Origin: Gammaproteobacteria bacterium
Lineage (GTDB): Bacteria > Pseudomonadota > Gammaproteobacteria > Eutrophobiales > Eutrophobiaceae
Assembly: GCA_022826885.1 (NCBI GenBank)
Contig: JAJDUB010000075.1
Coordinates: 1 to 64,000, forward strand
DNA length: 64,000 nt
Reading direction: 5' to 3'
The translations under genes were made by a program, and so were the position numbers. Below, one piece after another: positions 47,080-56,561 of this stretch. Numbering within the stretch: the stretch's first letter is position 1; each line of letters opens with the position of its first letter. The notes beneath the pieces were generated by a model that worked only from the letters and a program-made list of their open reading frames with translations, was not told where the DNA came from and searched no databases.

Positions 47080-48084
47080 TCATGTGAGTCCACCTGAGTC
47101 ACCTGCCGATAACAAATGTCGCTCATGGGGCGCCCCGGGGTCGAACCCGGGTCCCACAGGCACGATGCCGGTCGGGTTCACCATGGTGTGACTGCCGTAA
47201 TAGGACTTCTTGATGTGTTCCATGTTGACAGTTTCCGCAATTCCCGGTTGCTGGTAGAGATCGCGGGTATAACCCCACAAATTCGGGTAATCGACCAGAC
47301 GCCTGATATTACACTTGAAATGACTCACGTACACCGGGTCGAACCGTATCAATGTAGTAAACAGACGCCAGTCCGCCTCCGTTATCCGGTTCCCTGTCAG
47401 GTAACGGCGGTCCTGGAGCCTGTCCTCGATCCAGTCCAGGGTATCGAACAACGGATAGACCGCCTCTTCATACGCTTCCTGGCTGGTGGAGAACCCGGCC
47501 CGGTAAACGCCGTTGTTCAGGGTTTCGTACACCCTGCTGTTGACCGCATCGATCTCGTCCCTCAGATGCTCGGGGTAATAATCACCCGGGCCGGCTCCGA
47601 TGTCATCGAACGCCGTGTTGAACATGCGGATGATCTCCGATGATTCATTGGAGACGATGGTGTCCTTGCGCTTGTCCCACAGTACCGGTACGGTAACCCG
47701 CCCGGTATACCCGGGATCGGCTGCCGTATAAACCTCGTAATGATACCTGGCGTTATGCACCGGGTCGGGGATCACGCCGTCACCCGGTTCAAACGTCCAT
47801 CCGTGCTCGCCCAGGTGCCAGTGGACCACGGAAACAGAAATCATGTCCTTGAGGTCCTTGATACTGCGAAAGATCATGGTGCGGTTGGCCCAGGGGCAGG
47901 CATGACAGACATACAGGTGGTAACGGCCGGCCTCCGCCCTGAACCCTCCGGCGCCGGAAGGGCCGGGGGAGCCGTCTGCGGTCACCCAGTTACGGAATTG
48001 AGATTCAGAACGAATAAAACGCCCGTCACTGGCTTCGGTGTCATACCATTTGTCATGCCACTTGCCTTCTACCAATAAACCCAT
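47080..48084 (-). CDS. Glutathionyl-hydroquinone reductase (PcpF/YqjG-type glutathione transferase)
   Basis: Xi-class glutathione S-transferase that reduces glutathionyl-hydroquinones back to free hydroquinones, rescuing adducts formed when benzoquinones react with glutathione. The start at 48084 (MGLLVEGKWHDKWYDTEAS) gives 334 residues; an in-frame ATG at 48117 adds 11 unrelated residues. Catalytic Cys63 is in CHACPWANRT. VPVLWDKRKDTIVSNESSEI and the C-terminal all-helical domain are typical. Its position next to hydroquinone dioxygenase genes makes the role convincing. It is divergent from a TetR gene. Confidence 0.9.
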   Translation of the reverse strand: MGLLVEGKWHDKWYDTEASDGRFIRSESQFRNWVTADGSPGPSGAGGFRAEAGRYHLYVCHACPWANRTMIFRSIKDLKDMISVSVVHWHLGEHGWTFEPGDGVIPDPVHNARYHYEVYTAADPGYTGRVTVPVLWDKRKDTIVSNESSEIIRMFNTAFDDIGAGPGDYYPEHLRDEIDAVNSRVYETLNNGVYRAGFSTSQEAYEEAVYPLFDTLDWIEDRLQDRRYLTGNRITEADWRLFTTLIRFDPVYVSHFKCNIRRLVDYPNLWGYTRDLYQQPGIAETVNMEHIKKSYYGSHTMVNPTGIVPVGPGFDPGAPHERHLLSAGDSGGLT

Positions 48085-48184
48085 ATTATTTTCCCGAAAC
48101 GCGTGTATTAATGGCATGGTAGTATAACATTGTGACGGTTTTACAATTTGCGGTGGATAACATACTCACGACTCCGGGAAATTC

Positions 48185-48859
48185 ATGAGCATTAATCAAA
48201 AACTGAGCGCGACAGAACGGCAAGCTGCCGCGCCTGCCGTCAAAAAAATGCGCAAGGACGCCATACTCAAGCGCAGGGAGCTGATTAAACATGCCACTGA
48301 AATGTTCCTGGAAATGGGCTATGAAAAAGCCAGCATGAATAATCTTGTCAAGCGTTCCGGCTCTTCAAAAAGCACCATCTACAAACATTTCCGAAGCAGG
48401 CAGGCGCTGTTCATCGCGGTACTGGATGAGATAATACGGGATCACATGGAACCCATTGAAAGCCTGGATCTTACGACCCTCAGTATTGAAGAAGGACTGA
48501 AACTGATTGGAAGGACAAGCCTGAAGGTAATCACGTCGCAGGATTTCGTTAACCTTTGCCGTATCATTTACGCCGAAGCTGAACGGATACCTTATGTAGG
48601 CAACACCTACTACGAACACGGGCCAAAACGCGGCATGGCAGGTGTAGTGAAATATCTCTCAACAATGGTGGAAAAGGGCCGGATCAAGTGTACTGATCCA
48701 TCCGCTGCGGCAGAATACTTCTGGGGCATGATACTGTATAAGTCCATGCTGCAGAGGTATTGCGGCATCAGAGGTCCTTTGACAACCCGGGAACAAATTA
48801 TTCATGTAGACAAAGTTGTCGATGCTTTCATGTCTGCTTTCATTGAAAAGATCACATAG
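48185..48859 (+). CDS. TetR/AcrR family regulator of the hydroquinone cluster
   Basis: Regulator of 224 residues. The helix-turn-helix is ASMNNLVKRSGSSKSTIYKHF after a 40-residue basic leader; the rest resembles TetR_C domains of AcrR-type repressors. It lies between the minus-strand reductase-hapC-hapD genes and its own downstream operon, 10 bases before the PcpA-type dioxygenase gene, so it probably controls both directions from the 100-base divergent region. A quinone or hydroquinone ligand is likely but not shown. Confidence 0.88.
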   Translation: MSINQKLSATERQAAAPAVKKMRKDAILKRRELIKHATEMFLEMGYEKASMNNLVKRSGSSKSTIYKHFRSRQALFIAVLDEIIRDHMEPIESLDLTTLSIEEGLKLIGRTSLKVITSQDFVNLCRIIYAEAERIPYVGNTYYEHGPKRGMAGVVKYLSTMVEKGRIKCTDPSAAAEYFWGMILYKSMLQRYCGIRGPLTTREQIIHVDKVVDAFMSAFIEKIT

Positions 48860-48869
48860 GAGAACCATC

Positions 48870-49838
48870 ATGTCCGATAAGCTGCCAGGCACAAGCCTGA
48901 CCGGTCATCACCATATCACGATCGGAGTCGGCAACGTGCAGGAAGACTTCGATTTTCATACCAAGGTGCTGGGCCTGAAATGCGTCAAGCGCACCCTGTT
49001 CTACGACGGGGCCACGCCGGTTTACCACCTGTACTACGGGAACGACATCGGTGAAGAGAGTACGCTGCTCACCACATTCCCTGTGGCCCACATCGGCGTG
49101 AAGGCCAAGGAAGGCAGCGGGCAGGTCAGCTTCGTGAGCCTGTCCGTGCCCGAAGATTCACTGCCCTATTGGCGTAAACGCCTCACGGAGCATGATTTCG
49201 AGGTGACGGAGACCGAACGTTTCGGCGAAAAACACCTGGATTTCCGTTCCCCGCACAACATCCGCATCTCCATGGTCGGCGTCGACGACGATTCACGGGC
49301 GCCGTATTCCGATGGGCCGGTGCCTGCCGAGAACATGATCCGCGGCACCCACGCTGCCGGTGTTTCCACCCGCGACATGGAATTCATGGCAGAGTTCCTG
49401 GAGGTGGCGTGGGGCTCCCGCAAGGAAGCGGACGATTCCAACCTGGTTCGCTACAGTATGGGCGAAGGCGGCACCGGCACCTACACGGATTTTGAGATCG
49501 AACCGGACCGCAAGCCTGGTTCCTGGACCGTGGGAGAAGGCGCCATCCACCACATGGCCTACAATGTGCCCAGCCGCAAAGAGCAGGATGCCATCAAGTT
49601 TTTTACCGAGGGACTGGGTTACACGGATTTCTCCGACGTAAAAGACCGCGGTTATTTTGATTCCATTTATATCCGCACTCCGTCAGGCGCTTTGTTTGAG
49701 GCCTGCTGCTCGCACAAACCTGCGTTCACCTGCGACGAACCACTTGAAACGCTCGGCACCAAGCTGATGATGTCGCCACAGATCGAAGCCCATAAAGACG
49801 AGGTGCTGAAAGTTATTGGTGAAATCAGGGATGATTGA
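48870..49838 (+). CDS. pcpA: PcpA/LinE-type hydroquinone 1,2-dioxygenase
   Basis: Vicinal-oxygen-chelate Fe(II) dioxygenase of 322 residues, resembling the chlorohydroquinone dioxygenases PcpA and LinE. Shared stretches include VKRTLFYDGATPVYHLYY, EPDRKPGSWTVGEG and GYTDFSDVKDRGYF. Predicted iron ligands are His15 (GHHHITIG), His227 or His228 (AIHHMAYN) and Glu277 (ALFEACC). AGGAGAA precedes the ATG at 48870; the longer reading from 48816 overlaps the TetR gene and is rejected. It starts the catabolic part of the operon and would form a hydroxymuconic semialdehyde or, from chlorohydroquinones, maleylacetate directly. General glyoxalase is the less likely alternative. Confidence 0.87.
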   Translation: MSDKLPGTSLTGHHHITIGVGNVQEDFDFHTKVLGLKCVKRTLFYDGATPVYHLYYGNDIGEESTLLTTFPVAHIGVKAKEGSGQVSFVSLSVPEDSLPYWRKRLTEHDFEVTETERFGEKHLDFRSPHNIRISMVGVDDDSRAPYSDGPVPAENMIRGTHAAGVSTRDMEFMAEFLEVAWGSRKEADDSNLVRYSMGEGGTGTYTDFEIEPDRKPGSWTVGEGAIHHMAYNVPSRKEQDAIKFFTEGLGYTDFSDVKDRGYFDSIYIRTPSGALFEACCSHKPAFTCDEPLETLGTKLMMSPQIEAHKDEVLKVIGEIRDD

Positions 49839-49850
49839 GTAAAACAACAG

Positions 49851-50912
49851 ATGAATTTTCACTATACGGCGCTTCCGTGGAACATCATTTTCGGCACCGG
49901 CGCCCGTAAACGCCTGCCTGAAGAACTGGCGAAACTGGGCTACTCCCGCGCCCTGGTGCTGACGACGCCGAACCAGGCGGATACCGGACAGGAGATAGTC
50001 AGCCTGCTGGGCGACAAGGCGGCGGGACTGTTCGACCGGGCCTTGATGCACGTGCCCGGCGAAACACTCGACCAGGCAACAGCGGAAGTAAAACGGCTTG
50101 ACGCAGACTGTACCGTTTCCATCGGCGGCGGTTCCACCACCGGCCTTGGCAAGGCCCTGGCTTTCCACCTGGACCTGCCCAATATCGTGCTGCCCACCAG
50201 TTACGCCGGTTCGGAGATGACCAACCTGTGGGCGGTGACCCGGGACAACCGTAAAACCACCCGGCGCGATAGTATCGTTGTTCCGACGCTGACCATCTAT
50301 GACCCGGAACTGACCCTGACGCTCCCGCCTGGATTCGCTGCCGCCAGCGGCATGAACGCCATGGCCCAGGCCGTTGCCAATGCGGCCGCGGAAGACGCCA
50401 ATCCCTTCAGTGCTGTAATGGCGCTGGAGGGCATCCGCGCCCTGGCGCAGAATCTGCCTCTCATCATTGCCGGACCCGGCAACATGGACGCGCGCGCCGG
50501 GGCCCTGTACGGCGCCTGCCTGGCCGCTGCCGCGCTGGGGACAGGCACGACCGGGCTGCACCATCGCCTGTGCCATACTTTCGGCGGCACGTTCAACACG
50601 CCCCATGCCGAGACCCACACGATCCTGCTGCCGCACAGTGTCGCCTACAATGCCGGCGCCAGGCCTGCGGCGACGCAACGCATTGCCGTGGCCCTGGGTG
50701 TTACCGATGCGGCTACCGGCCTGTTTGAGCTGGCGGGAAAACTCGGCGCCCCTACCGCGTTGAAGGACATAGGGATAAAAGAGACGGATCTCGATGAAGC
50801 CGCCGCTGTGACCGTGGAGAAACCGGTCAACAACCCCGAGCCGGTCACCCGGGAACGGGTGCGCGCCTTGCTTGAAAACGCCTTCCACGGACGCCTTCCC
50901 GCTCCTGTGTGA
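49851..50912 (+). CDS. Maleylacetate reductase
   Basis: NAD(P)H-dependent reduction of maleylacetate to 3-oxoadipate. It is a 353-residue iron-type alcohol dehydrogenase family protein with SIGGGSTTGLGKALA (nucleotide binding), PTSYAGSEMTNLW and HHRLCHTFGG plus PHAETHTILLPH, the pattern of MacA/TftE/HapF-type maleylacetate reductases. It follows the PcpA-type gene by 12 bases and precedes the CoA-transferase by 3 bases. Confidence 0.92.
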   Translation: MNFHYTALPWNIIFGTGARKRLPEELAKLGYSRALVLTTPNQADTGQEIVSLLGDKAAGLFDRALMHVPGETLDQATAEVKRLDADCTVSIGGGSTTGLGKALAFHLDLPNIVLPTSYAGSEMTNLWAVTRDNRKTTRRDSIVVPTLTIYDPELTLTLPPGFAAASGMNAMAQAVANAAAEDANPFSAVMALEGIRALAQNLPLIIAGPGNMDARAGALYGACLAAAALGTGTTGLHHRLCHTFGGTFNTPHAETHTILLPHSVAYNAGARPAATQRIAVALGVTDAATGLFELAGKLGAPTALKDIGIKETDLDEAAAVTVEKPVNNPEPVTRERVRALLENAFHGRLPAPV

Positions 50913-50915
50913 TCG

Positions 50916-52256
50916 ATGAGAAACGTACCGCAGATAACCCTGGAACAGGCCGCCGCCAAGGTGCGCCCCGGCGATGTGCTGATCGTCGGCGGATTCGGCA
51001 TGACGGGCAACCCGACCAACATCATGCACGCCATTGCCGAAACCGGGGTGAGAGACCTCACTTATATCGGCAACAACGTGGGCGAACCCGGCCTGGCCGG
51101 CGGACGCTGCCTGCGCCAGGGACAGCTCAGGAAAGTCATCGGGTCATTCTTCACCAGCAACCCGGAAGCCGTTGCCGCGGCACAGTCCGGGGATGTCGAA
51201 TTCGAACTCCTGCCCCAGGGCACCCTGGCCGAGGCAATCCGCGCCGGCGGGGCCGGCCTTGGGGGGTTCTTCACGCCCACCGCGGCAGGAACACCGCTGG
51301 CGGACGGCTGTGAGACCAGGGCCATCGACGGCACGGAGATGGTGTTCATTCCCGCGCTGCGCGCCGACGTTGCCGTCATCAGGGCCTGGCGCGCCGATAC
51401 CATCGGCAACCTGCAGTACCGTATGACGGAAAACAATTTCAACCAGGCCGCCGCGACCGCCGCGGAGCTGGTCATCGCCGAGGTGGAGGAGATCGTCCCG
51501 ACCGGGGCGCTGGACCCGGACTTCATCCACACCCCGGGCTGCTTCGTCGATTACCTGGTGCAAGCCGACCTCAACCCGGAGCACCTGGGCACCTCGGCAT
51601 CGGTGGCGGCGAGCCTGAAAAAAGTGGATGAAGCCCGCATGATGATGGCAAGGCTCGCGCTGGCCGAGTTGAAGCGGGGCGACATCGTGAACCTGGGTGT
51701 CGGCATCCCCACCCTGGTGGCGGACCTGATCAAGCCGGGGGACGGCATCGTCCTGCATTCCGAAAACGGCATGCTGGGAGTAGGACCCGAACCTGAAACC
51801 GGCGGCGCCATGGAGTACCCGATCAATGCCGGCAAGGTGCCGGTGACCGCGTTGGCCGGTTCCAGCTATTTCGACAGCGCCGCGTCCTTCGCCATGATCC
51901 GGGGCGGCCACGTGGACGCGGCCATTATGGGCGGCTTGCAGGTGGACGAACAGGGTAGCCTGGCCAACTGGGCCGTGCCCGGCAAACCGCTGCTTGGGGT
52001 CGGCGGCGCCATGGACCTGGCATCCGGCGCCGGCAGACTGATCGTGACCATGACCCATTGCGACAGGAACGGCAACTCCAAGGTGGTGCAAAAATGCAGC
52101 TTGCCGCTGACCGCGCGCAATGCCGTCGATGTACTGATCACGGACCTCGCGGTATTCAATTTCGACGATTCGGGGATGCGCCTGGTGAAACTCCTGCCCG
52201 GCGTCACGGAAGACGAGGTGCGGCAGAAAACCACGGCGAAGTACAACCATGTTTAA
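50916..52256 (+). CDS. 3-oxoadipate CoA-transferase-like protein, A and B subunits fused
   Basis: Transfers CoA, probably from succinyl-CoA, to 3-oxoadipate. The 446-residue protein joins an A-type half ([17 protein letters not shown]-like start, [16 protein letters not shown]) and a B-type half ([17 protein letters not shown]) with catalytic Glu283 in SENGMLG. Usually the halves are separate PcaI and PcaJ or ScoA/ScoB; fusion occurs in some homologues. The position right after maleylacetate reductase supports 3-oxoadipate rather than acetoacetate as substrate. Its last 8 bases overlap the mauE start. Confidence 0.87.
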   Translation: MRNVPQITLEQAAAKVRPGDVLIVGGFGMTGNPTNIMHAIAETGVRDLTYIGNNVGEPGLAGGRCLRQGQLRKVIGSFFTSNPEAVAAAQSGDVEFELLPQGTLAEAIRAGGAGLGGFFTPTAAGTPLADGCETRAIDGTEMVFIPALRADVAVIRAWRADTIGNLQYRMTENNFNQAAATAAELVIAEVEEIVPTGALDPDFIHTPGCFVDYLVQADLNPEHLGTSASVAASLKKVDEARMMMARLALAELKRGDIVNLGVGIPTLVADLIKPGDGIVLHSENGMLGVGPEPETGGAMEYPINAGKVPVTALAGSSYFDSAASFAMIRGGHVDAAIMGGLQVDEQGSLANWAVPGKPLLGVGGAMDLASGAGRLIVTMTHCDRNGNSKVVQKCSLPLTARNAVDVLITDLAVFNFDDSGMRLVKLLPGVTEDEVRQKTTAKYNHV

Positions 52257-52809
52257 CCTTGCCTTCGATCCCGCTCTCAATCTCATTGCCGCGCTCATAC
52301 TCAGCTACGTGTTCGTGCTGGCGGGACTGCACAAGTGCAAGGCGCCGGCAGAGTTCGCGACCACCCTGGCGAATTACAAAATTCTGCCGGAGAGCCTGGC
52401 CCGCCAGGGCGTCTACCTGGTTCCGGTAGCTGAAATCATGACCGGGGTTGCCTTGCTGATACCTGCCACGGCGACGCTTGCGGCTTTCTCGGCAGGCACA
52501 CTGCTGTGTATCTACATCGCCGCCATAGGCATCAACCTGCTGCGCGGCCGGCGCAATATCGACTGCGGTTGCGGCGGCCCGGCCCAGAAACAGACCATCA
52601 GTGAATGGATGATCGTGCGCAATGGACTACTGCTGGGTCTTGCTTATATCACCGGCAGCCAGACGCTGGCGCGCCCGCTGCTCTGGTTCGACTGGTTCAC
52701 AGTCATCCTGGCAACCGTCATGGGTTGCCTGTTCTACAATATCATCAACCAGTTGCTGGTGAATAAAGACCTGCTGAAATCATTGAACCGAGAGGAATTC
52801 CATGCCTGA
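52249..52809 (+). CDS. mauE: MauE-like membrane protein
   Basis: Inner membrane protein of 186 residues with four or five helices, needed in known systems together with MauD for correct folding and disulfide formation of the TTQ light chain. IDCGCGGP with Cys106 and Cys108 on the periplasmic side is the MauE/DoxX-type redox motif. It overlaps the CoA-transferase gene by 8 bases and mauD by 8 bases, so it is translated with the hydroquinone operon. Its natural client, MauA, is encoded about 35 kb away. A different disulfide-rich client cannot be excluded. Confidence 0.87.
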   Translation: MFNLAFDPALNLIAALILSYVFVLAGLHKCKAPAEFATTLANYKILPESLARQGVYLVPVAEIMTGVALLIPATATLAAFSAGTLLCIYIAAIGINLLRGRRNIDCGCGGPAQKQTISEWMIVRNGLLLGLAYITGSQTLARPLLWFDWFTVILATVMGCLFYNIINQLLVNKDLLKSLNREEFHA

Positions 52810-53425
52810 AGCCTTGATCGTCTCGAACCTGCTGCTCTGGATCATCGTGGTGATCCTGGGCGTGATGGTATTTGCCCTGGTCAGGCAGATCGGCGTGCTG
52901 TACGAGCGGGTGGCCCCGGCCGGCGCTCTCATGGTAAACCAGTCACTGCGGCCCGGGGACGCAGCCCCGGAAATGGAATTATTGACTGTCGAGAATAAAA
53001 AAATCTGGGTCGGCGGCGTGCGCGAGCCTGCACGCAGCCTGTTGCTGTTTTTTCTCGCGCCCGATTGCCCGGTGTGCAAGACCCTGCTGCCGGTGCTGTT
53101 CTCCGCGCACAAGGAGGAAAGCGGGTGGCTGGACATCGTGCTGGCCAGCGACGGGCCGGCCGAACAACACCGCAAGTTCATCGAACAGCAGAAGCTGTCA
53201 CGGTTCGATTACGTGCTGTCGGAAATCCTCGGCCGCAGTTACGGCGTGGGCAAACTGCCGTACTCGGTGCTCATCGATGAGCAGGGCAAGGTCGTCACCA
53301 TGGGCATCATCAATTCCAGGGAACACCTGGAAAGCCTGTTTGAAGCGAAGGAACGGGGAGTCGCCTCGCTCCAGGAATACGTGAAAAAGTATCATACATC
53401 TGACCCCAAATCTTTTTCAACATAA
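52802..53425 (+). CDS. mauD: MauD-like membrane-anchored thioredoxin-fold protein
   Basis: Redox protein of 207 residues with an N-terminal membrane anchor (residues 9-30) and a periplasmic thioredoxin/TlpA-like domain. The active-site pair is Cys89 and Cys92 in APDCPVCK, as in MauD, which with MauE matures the TTQ subunit by disulfide exchange. The last codons (HTSDPKSFST) run through a half-copy of the CTGACCCC repeat and overlap the DUF2783 gene on the other strand by 34 bases. Confidence 0.87.
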   Translation: MPEALIVSNLLLWIIVVILGVMVFALVRQIGVLYERVAPAGALMVNQSLRPGDAAPEMELLTVENKKIWVGGVREPARSLLLFFLAPDCPVCKTLLPVLFSAHKEESGWLDIVLASDGPAEQHRKFIEQQKLSRFDYVLSEILGRSYGVGKLPYSVLIDEQGKVVTMGIINSREHLESLFEAKERGVASLQEYVKKYHTSDPKSFST

Positions 53426-53595
53426 TCCAGTACTTCGTACAACACATCCGTGTCGCCGACGTGGTTCGCCAGCATAAGGATTACCTTGGCATTGACCTTA
53501 TGACTCTGCTCGGTCGTCAGTCCCTCGTGCAGTTCAATCAGGCGGGCGTAAAAATCATCCGGGTCGGCAACGCCGAGTTCTGTCCGCAGGCTCAC
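53392..53595 (-). CDS. DUF2783 domain protein
   Basis: Small protein of 67 residues of unknown function. The core DPDDFYARLIELHEGLTTEQ and KVILMLANHVGDTDVLYEVL matches DUF2783, which usually accompanies a metallo-beta-lactamase-fold gene. The GTG at 53595 overlaps the MBL-fold stop in GTGA; an ATG at 53613 would also work. Its last residues, DLGSDV, come from a repeat half-copy that also encodes the mauD tail on the opposite strand. Confidence 0.75.
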   Translation of the reverse strand: MSLRTELGVADPDDFYARLIELHEGLTTEQSHKVNAKVILMLANHVGDTDVLYEVLDYVEKDLGSDV

Positions 53596-54542
53596 CCTTC
53601 CAGCGCCTCCCACATCTCGGAATCCCGTTCCGCGGTCCAGATCTGCGGGTCGGCAATGCCCGAAGCGATGTCGTAAGCGCGCGCCACGTCAAACGGCAGG
53701 CAGTGGTCGAAGATTACCCATTCGCCGAATTCCGGTTTCAGGGTCGAATAGGTTTCCTTGTAAATTTCTTTCAGGTCCTTTCCCTGTTTCTGCCCTGCCT
53801 CCACTGAACGGTACATGGCGGTGACGAAGGCGCGCGTGCCGTCTATGCCTTCGCGTATGGTTTTCTGCGTCACCAGGGCGTCGCCCCGTCCCGGCACCAG
53901 GGCTCGTGGTTTCAGCGCGGTGATGTTGTCCAGGGTGGCGGGCCAGTCCAGCAGGTAGGCATCGCCGGTATACGGCGTGGCCCCGTACTCCACCAGGTCG
54001 CCGCTGAACAGCACCTGCTCTTCAGGCAGCCAGACCACGGTATCGCCCTTGGTATGGCCGCGTCCCAGTTGCATGATCCTCACTTCCGTATCGCCCATCC
54101 ACAGGGACATCTCCCCGGTAAAGGTTATCGTCGGCCAGGTCAGGCCGGGAATGGTCTCATACCCGTTGAACAGCCTCGGGAACCGTTCAAATTCCGATTT
54201 CCAGTCCTGTTTCCCACGCTCGACGATGAGGTCGTATGTATCACGGCTGGATATGATGTGTTCCGGTTCGTAGGCGCTGGCGCCCAGCACCCGCACCGCG
54301 TGGTAATGGGTCATCACCACGTATTTCACGGGTTTGTCCGTGACCGACCGTATTTTTTCCAGCACCCGTTCGGCCATCAGCGGCGTGGCCTGCGTGTCTA
54401 TCACCATGACGCCGTCGTCACCGATGATCACCCCGGTATTCGGATCGCCTTCCGCGGTATATGCGTAGGCACTGTCCGCCAGCCGGCTGAATGTTACCTG
54501 TTTTTCACCCAGGTCCGCCTTGGAAGCGAATTCTTTGACCAT
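53592..54542 (-). CDS. Metallo-beta-lactamase-fold protein with degenerate metal site
   Basis: Protein of 316 residues from the ATG at 54542 (MVKEFASKADLGEKQ); the frame opens earlier but without similarity. The MBL-fold hallmark HxHxDH is altered to H79-Y-H81-A-V83-R84, so the Asp and third His are lost. His163 (GRGHTKGD) and Asp182 (FSGDLVE) remain, while the last histidine is replaced by Arg219 (PGRGD). Only one metal, or none, could be bound normally. Similar variants occur in a quinoprotein/SoxH-like branch next to DUF2783 genes. The role is unknown; it ends convergent with the hydroquinone-mauED operon. Confidence 0.83.
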   Translation of the reverse strand: MVKEFASKADLGEKQVTFSRLADSAYAYTAEGDPNTGVIIGDDGVMVIDTQATPLMAERVLEKIRSVTDKPVKYVVMTHYHAVRVLGASAYEPEHIISSRDTYDLIVERGKQDWKSEFERFPRLFNGYETIPGLTWPTITFTGEMSLWMGDTEVRIMQLGRGHTKGDTVVWLPEEQVLFSGDLVEYGATPYTGDAYLLDWPATLDNITALKPRALVPGRGDALVTQKTIREGIDGTRAFVTAMYRSVEAGQKQGKDLKEIYKETYSTLKPEFGEWVIFDHCLPFDVARAYDIASGIADPQIWTAERDSEMWEALEG

Positions 54543-54710
54543 TGTCAGGAACCTCTGATGTTGAGTTTGATTGCGGGGAGCGTATTGTAGTACCTGGGAA
54601 TGACTGCCGCAATGATTTATAACAGTCTTCCGCATTTATTGACTACAAAGGCGGTTCGGCTAGACTGGTACTCTTTCCAGAACATCAGACATGGCAATGA
54701 GGTGAACACA

Positions 54711-55981
<1,271 letters not shown>

Positions 55982-55995
55982 ACGGAATTATTCAC

Positions 55996-56508
55996 ATGGC
56001 AGACCCCCGGATCCAACCCCTGCTCCTGCAACTCAGTGAGCAATTAATACAGCAAAACAGGTTGCTGGTCACGGCCGAATCCTGCACCGGCGGCGGCATC
56101 GCCTATGCCATCACGGAACTGCCGGGCAGTTCCGATTGGTTTGAGCGCGGGTTCGTCACCTACTCCAACCCGGCCAAGCAGGAGCAGTTAGGCGTGCCCC
56201 ATGAACTGATCGCCAGGCACGGGGCCGTCAGCGAACAGGTAGCCGCGGCCATGGCGGTGGGCGCCTTGCAGCACAGCCACGCCGATTACAGCGTGGCGGT
56301 GACCGGGGTTGCGGGCCCGGACGGCGGCACAGAGGAAAAACCGGTAGGCACCGTTTGTTTCGGCTGGGGGCAGCGCGGCGCCGAGGCCAGAACTGCCCGC
56401 GTCGTCTTCGACGGCGACCGCCAACAGGTACGTGAACTCTCCATCCTGACAGCCCTGCAAGGCCTGGCGGACCAGGTAGAACAATCGGAAAACCCGGGGT
56501 CAGAGTAA
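55996..56508 (+). CDS. pncC: Nicotinamide-nucleotide amidohydrolase (CinA C-terminal type)
   Basis: Deamidates NMN to nicotinate mononucleotide in the pyridine nucleotide cycle. The 170-residue protein is the stand-alone CinA C-terminal domain with TAESCTGGGIAYAITE, FVTYSN and GVAGPDGGTEEKPVGTV. The ATG at 55996 is 14 bases after tadA. The last codons and stop (GGG TCA GAG TAA) belong to a dispersed repeat, so the tail after VEQSENP may be acquired. Confidence 0.93.
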   Translation: MADPRIQPLLLQLSEQLIQQNRLLVTAESCTGGGIAYAITELPGSSDWFERGFVTYSNPAKQEQLGVPHELIARHGAVSEQVAAAMAVGALQHSHADYSVAVTGVAGPDGGTEEKPVGTVCFGWGQRGAEARTARVVFDGDRQQVRELSILTALQGLADQVEQSENPGSE

Positions 56509-56535
56509 GTGTCGAAGAATTTTTACTCTGACCCC
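56496..56535. repeat. GGGGTCAGAG family palindrome, short form (copy 6)
   Basis: GGGGTCAGAGTAA at one end and TTACTCTGACCCC at the other with a TCGAAGAATTT middle. It overlaps the end of pncC and supplies its stop codon. Confidence 0.86.
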
Positions 56536-56561
56536 AATATTCTATTACCATCCAGACACCA

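Noticed and set aside
49683-52298. Long minus-strand frames (448 and 384 codons) opposite the maleylacetate reductase and CoA-transferase genes
   Set aside because: No recognisable domains, and both plus-strand genes are complete and tightly spaced.
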